This document shows positions 63,157 through 64,000 of a DNA stretch of 64,000 bases, one piece after another (position 1 is the stretch's first letter; each line of letters starts with the position of its first letter). This DNA comes from JALEFZ01 sp039817415 (GTDB lineage: Bacteria; Bacteroidota; Bacteroidia; J057). The position numbers and the translations under genes were made by a program. Under the pieces are notes generated by a model, which was not told the origin of the DNA, did no database searches, and saw only the letters and a program-made list of their open reading frames with translations. The stretch is taken from positions 1 to 64,000 of the forward strand of contig JBCBVV010000026.1 of NCBI GenBank assembly GCA_039817415.1. Direction: 5' to 3'.

Positions 63157-64000
63157 ATGGACCTTTCTTATATCATCAATCACCTCGGAGAAGAGCGTGA
63201 GAACTACTTTCGTGCCGCCACTCCACCTATTGTCCAGTCCAACAACTTCATCTTCCAGACCACAGATGAAATGCGCCATGCGCTGGCCAACGAGATGGAT
63301 GAGCCCTTTTATACAAGAGGACACAATCCTACCGTAGCTATCCTAAGGAAAAAACTAGCTGCTTTGGCAGGATCAGAAGAAGCTTTGGTCTTTTCGAGCG
63401 GTTCTGCTGCCATTGCCGCAGGTGTTATTTCCTCCGTTCAATCAGGCGATCATGTCATTTGTGTTCAGAAGCCCTATAGCTGGACCCATAAGCTCTTGAA
63501 TAATTTTCTAAGTCGATTTGGCGTCAGCAACACCATGGTTGATGCACGACATATCAGCGAAATCGAAGCAGCTATTCAACCCAATACAAAGCTGATCATG
63601 ATGGAGTCTCCTAATTCCATCACCTTCGAGATGCAAGACTTAGAAGCTGTTGTTGCCCTAGCCAAACGACATAATATTCTCACTGCCATTGACAACTCCT
63701 ACGCTACACCACTGAATCAAAAACCCATTGAGTTGGGCTTTGATATGACCATGCATTCTGCTTCAAAATACTTTGGTGGTCATTCAGATATCGTTGCTGG
63801 GGTTTTGTGTTGTTCAAGAAAATTAGCTGAGCACATCTTCAAAGGAGAATTCATGACCCTGGGTGGCATCATTTCTCCTCATGATGCCTGGTTGATGTTA
63901 AGGGGCCTTCGAACCTTACCCATCAGAATGGATAGGGTGGCAGAAAGCACCCCGCAAATCGTCAGTTTTCTAGCAGGGCATCCCATGGTAAAGGAAGTCT
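63157..64000 (+). CDS. Cys/Met-metabolism PLP-dependent enzyme, 5' part
   Basis: Runs off the window; about 281 residues visible. It starts at the ATG at 63157 (DLSYIINHLGEERENYFRAA). The family is clear: GHNPTVAILRKKLAALAGSE, VFSSGSAAIAAGVISSVQSG, and the PLP lysine in MHSASKYFGGHSDIVAGVL. Candidates are cystathionine gamma-synthase, cystathionine beta- or gamma-lyase, or methionine gamma-lyase; the visible part does not separate them. ridA lies 21 bp upstream, and the two are probably co-transcribed. Confidence 0.9.
   Translation, partial: MDLSYIINHLGEERENYFRAATPPIVQSNNFIFQTTDEMRHALANEMDEPFYTRGHNPTVAILRKKLAALAGSEEALVFSSGSAAIAAGVISSVQSGDHVICVQKPYSWTHKLLNNFLSRFGVSNTMVDARHISEIEAAIQPNTKLIMMESPNSITFEMQDLEAVVALAKRHNILTAIDNSYATPLNQKPIELGFDMTMHSASKYFGGHSDIVAGVLCCSRKLAEHIFKGEFMTLGGIISPHDAWLMLRGLRTLPIRMDRVAESTPQIVSFLAGHPMVKEV

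Overview
The window is chromosomal DNA from a member of the Bacteroidota, probably a free-living, gliding or surface-associated marine or environmental lineage (Cytophagales- or Saprospirales-like; the order cannot be fixed from sequence reading alone). Evidence: two proteins with type IX secretion (T9SS) C-terminal sorting domains, an Oar-like TonB-dependent receptor with a carboxypeptidase-like N-terminal domain, an LruC-domain lipoprotein, many short lipoprotein signals (SC or AC after a hydrophobic run), the pheT / coiled-coil / zapA / rny gene order, mostly weak Shine-Dalgarno sequences, and promoters of the Bacteroidota type (TTTG, about 19-20 nt, TAnnTTTG). No rRNA, tRNA, CRISPR array, insertion sequence or prophage was seen. 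I count 54 supported genes, the last cut by the window edge.

Layout. 0.1-7.3 kb: LruC lipoprotein, cysQ, trxB, an FKBP prolyl isomerase and a tandem pair of paralogous single-pass membrane proteins, one carrying a TonB C-terminal domain. 7.4-7.8 kb: a gene-free stretch with a structured, terminator-ended possible non-coding RNA on the minus strand. 7.8-12.9 kb: a minus-strand operon of a tail-anchored protein, a glycosyltransferase, an SRPBCC protein, an iron-sulfur photolyase/cryptochrome and an HXXEE membrane protein, led by a 9-bp inverted repeat. 12.9-17.6 kb: DUF2461, recR, the GyrA/ParC-type topoisomerase subunit with a well-formed promoter, and apaG. 17.8-22.3 kb: a lipoprotein, a split YeeE/YedE sulfur-transport pair, an exported protein and a T9SS-secreted GH5 glycosidase. 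22.3-25 kb: a KAP-family P-loop NTPase with two N-terminal effector-associated-like (EAD11-like) modules. 25-41.7 kb: a GbsR-like regulator, pyrF, an integral membrane protein overlapping purQ, an M6-like peptidase, pheT, the zapA/rny cluster, a YceI-like protein and a 1484-residue PKD-rich T9SS type B protein. 41.8-51.4 kb: a type III polyketide synthase with a methyltransferase and a UbiA-like prenyltransferase, an HxlR/DoxX/SRPBCC cluster, a flavin-reductase-like protein, an arylsulfotransferase-like lipoprotein, and a geranylgeranyl-reductase-like flavoprotein that may belong with the polyketide genes. 51.7-55.4 kb: a SRAP-family protein lacking its catalytic residues and a FIST sensor/hybrid histidine kinase pair. 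55.6-64 kb: glycerophosphodiesterase, the large TonB-dependent receptor, a CHAT-domain protease-like protein with an EAD-like N-terminus, a conserved small protein, a small membrane protein, RidA and the start of a PLP-dependent trans-sulfuration-type enzyme.

The most interesting feature is the pair KAP NTPase (22.3-25.0 kb) and CHAT protein (60.8-61.7 kb). Both begin with a similar helical module of the kind used for homotypic coupling in bacterial conflict systems, yet they lie about 36 kb apart with no shared operon. I propose a dispersed NTPase-plus-protease immune or suicide circuit wired by EAD contacts. This is an inference from sequence patterns and needs profile searches and interaction data. 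Start codons were moved inward from the longest open frame wherever a signal peptide, promoter or family N-terminus indicated it.
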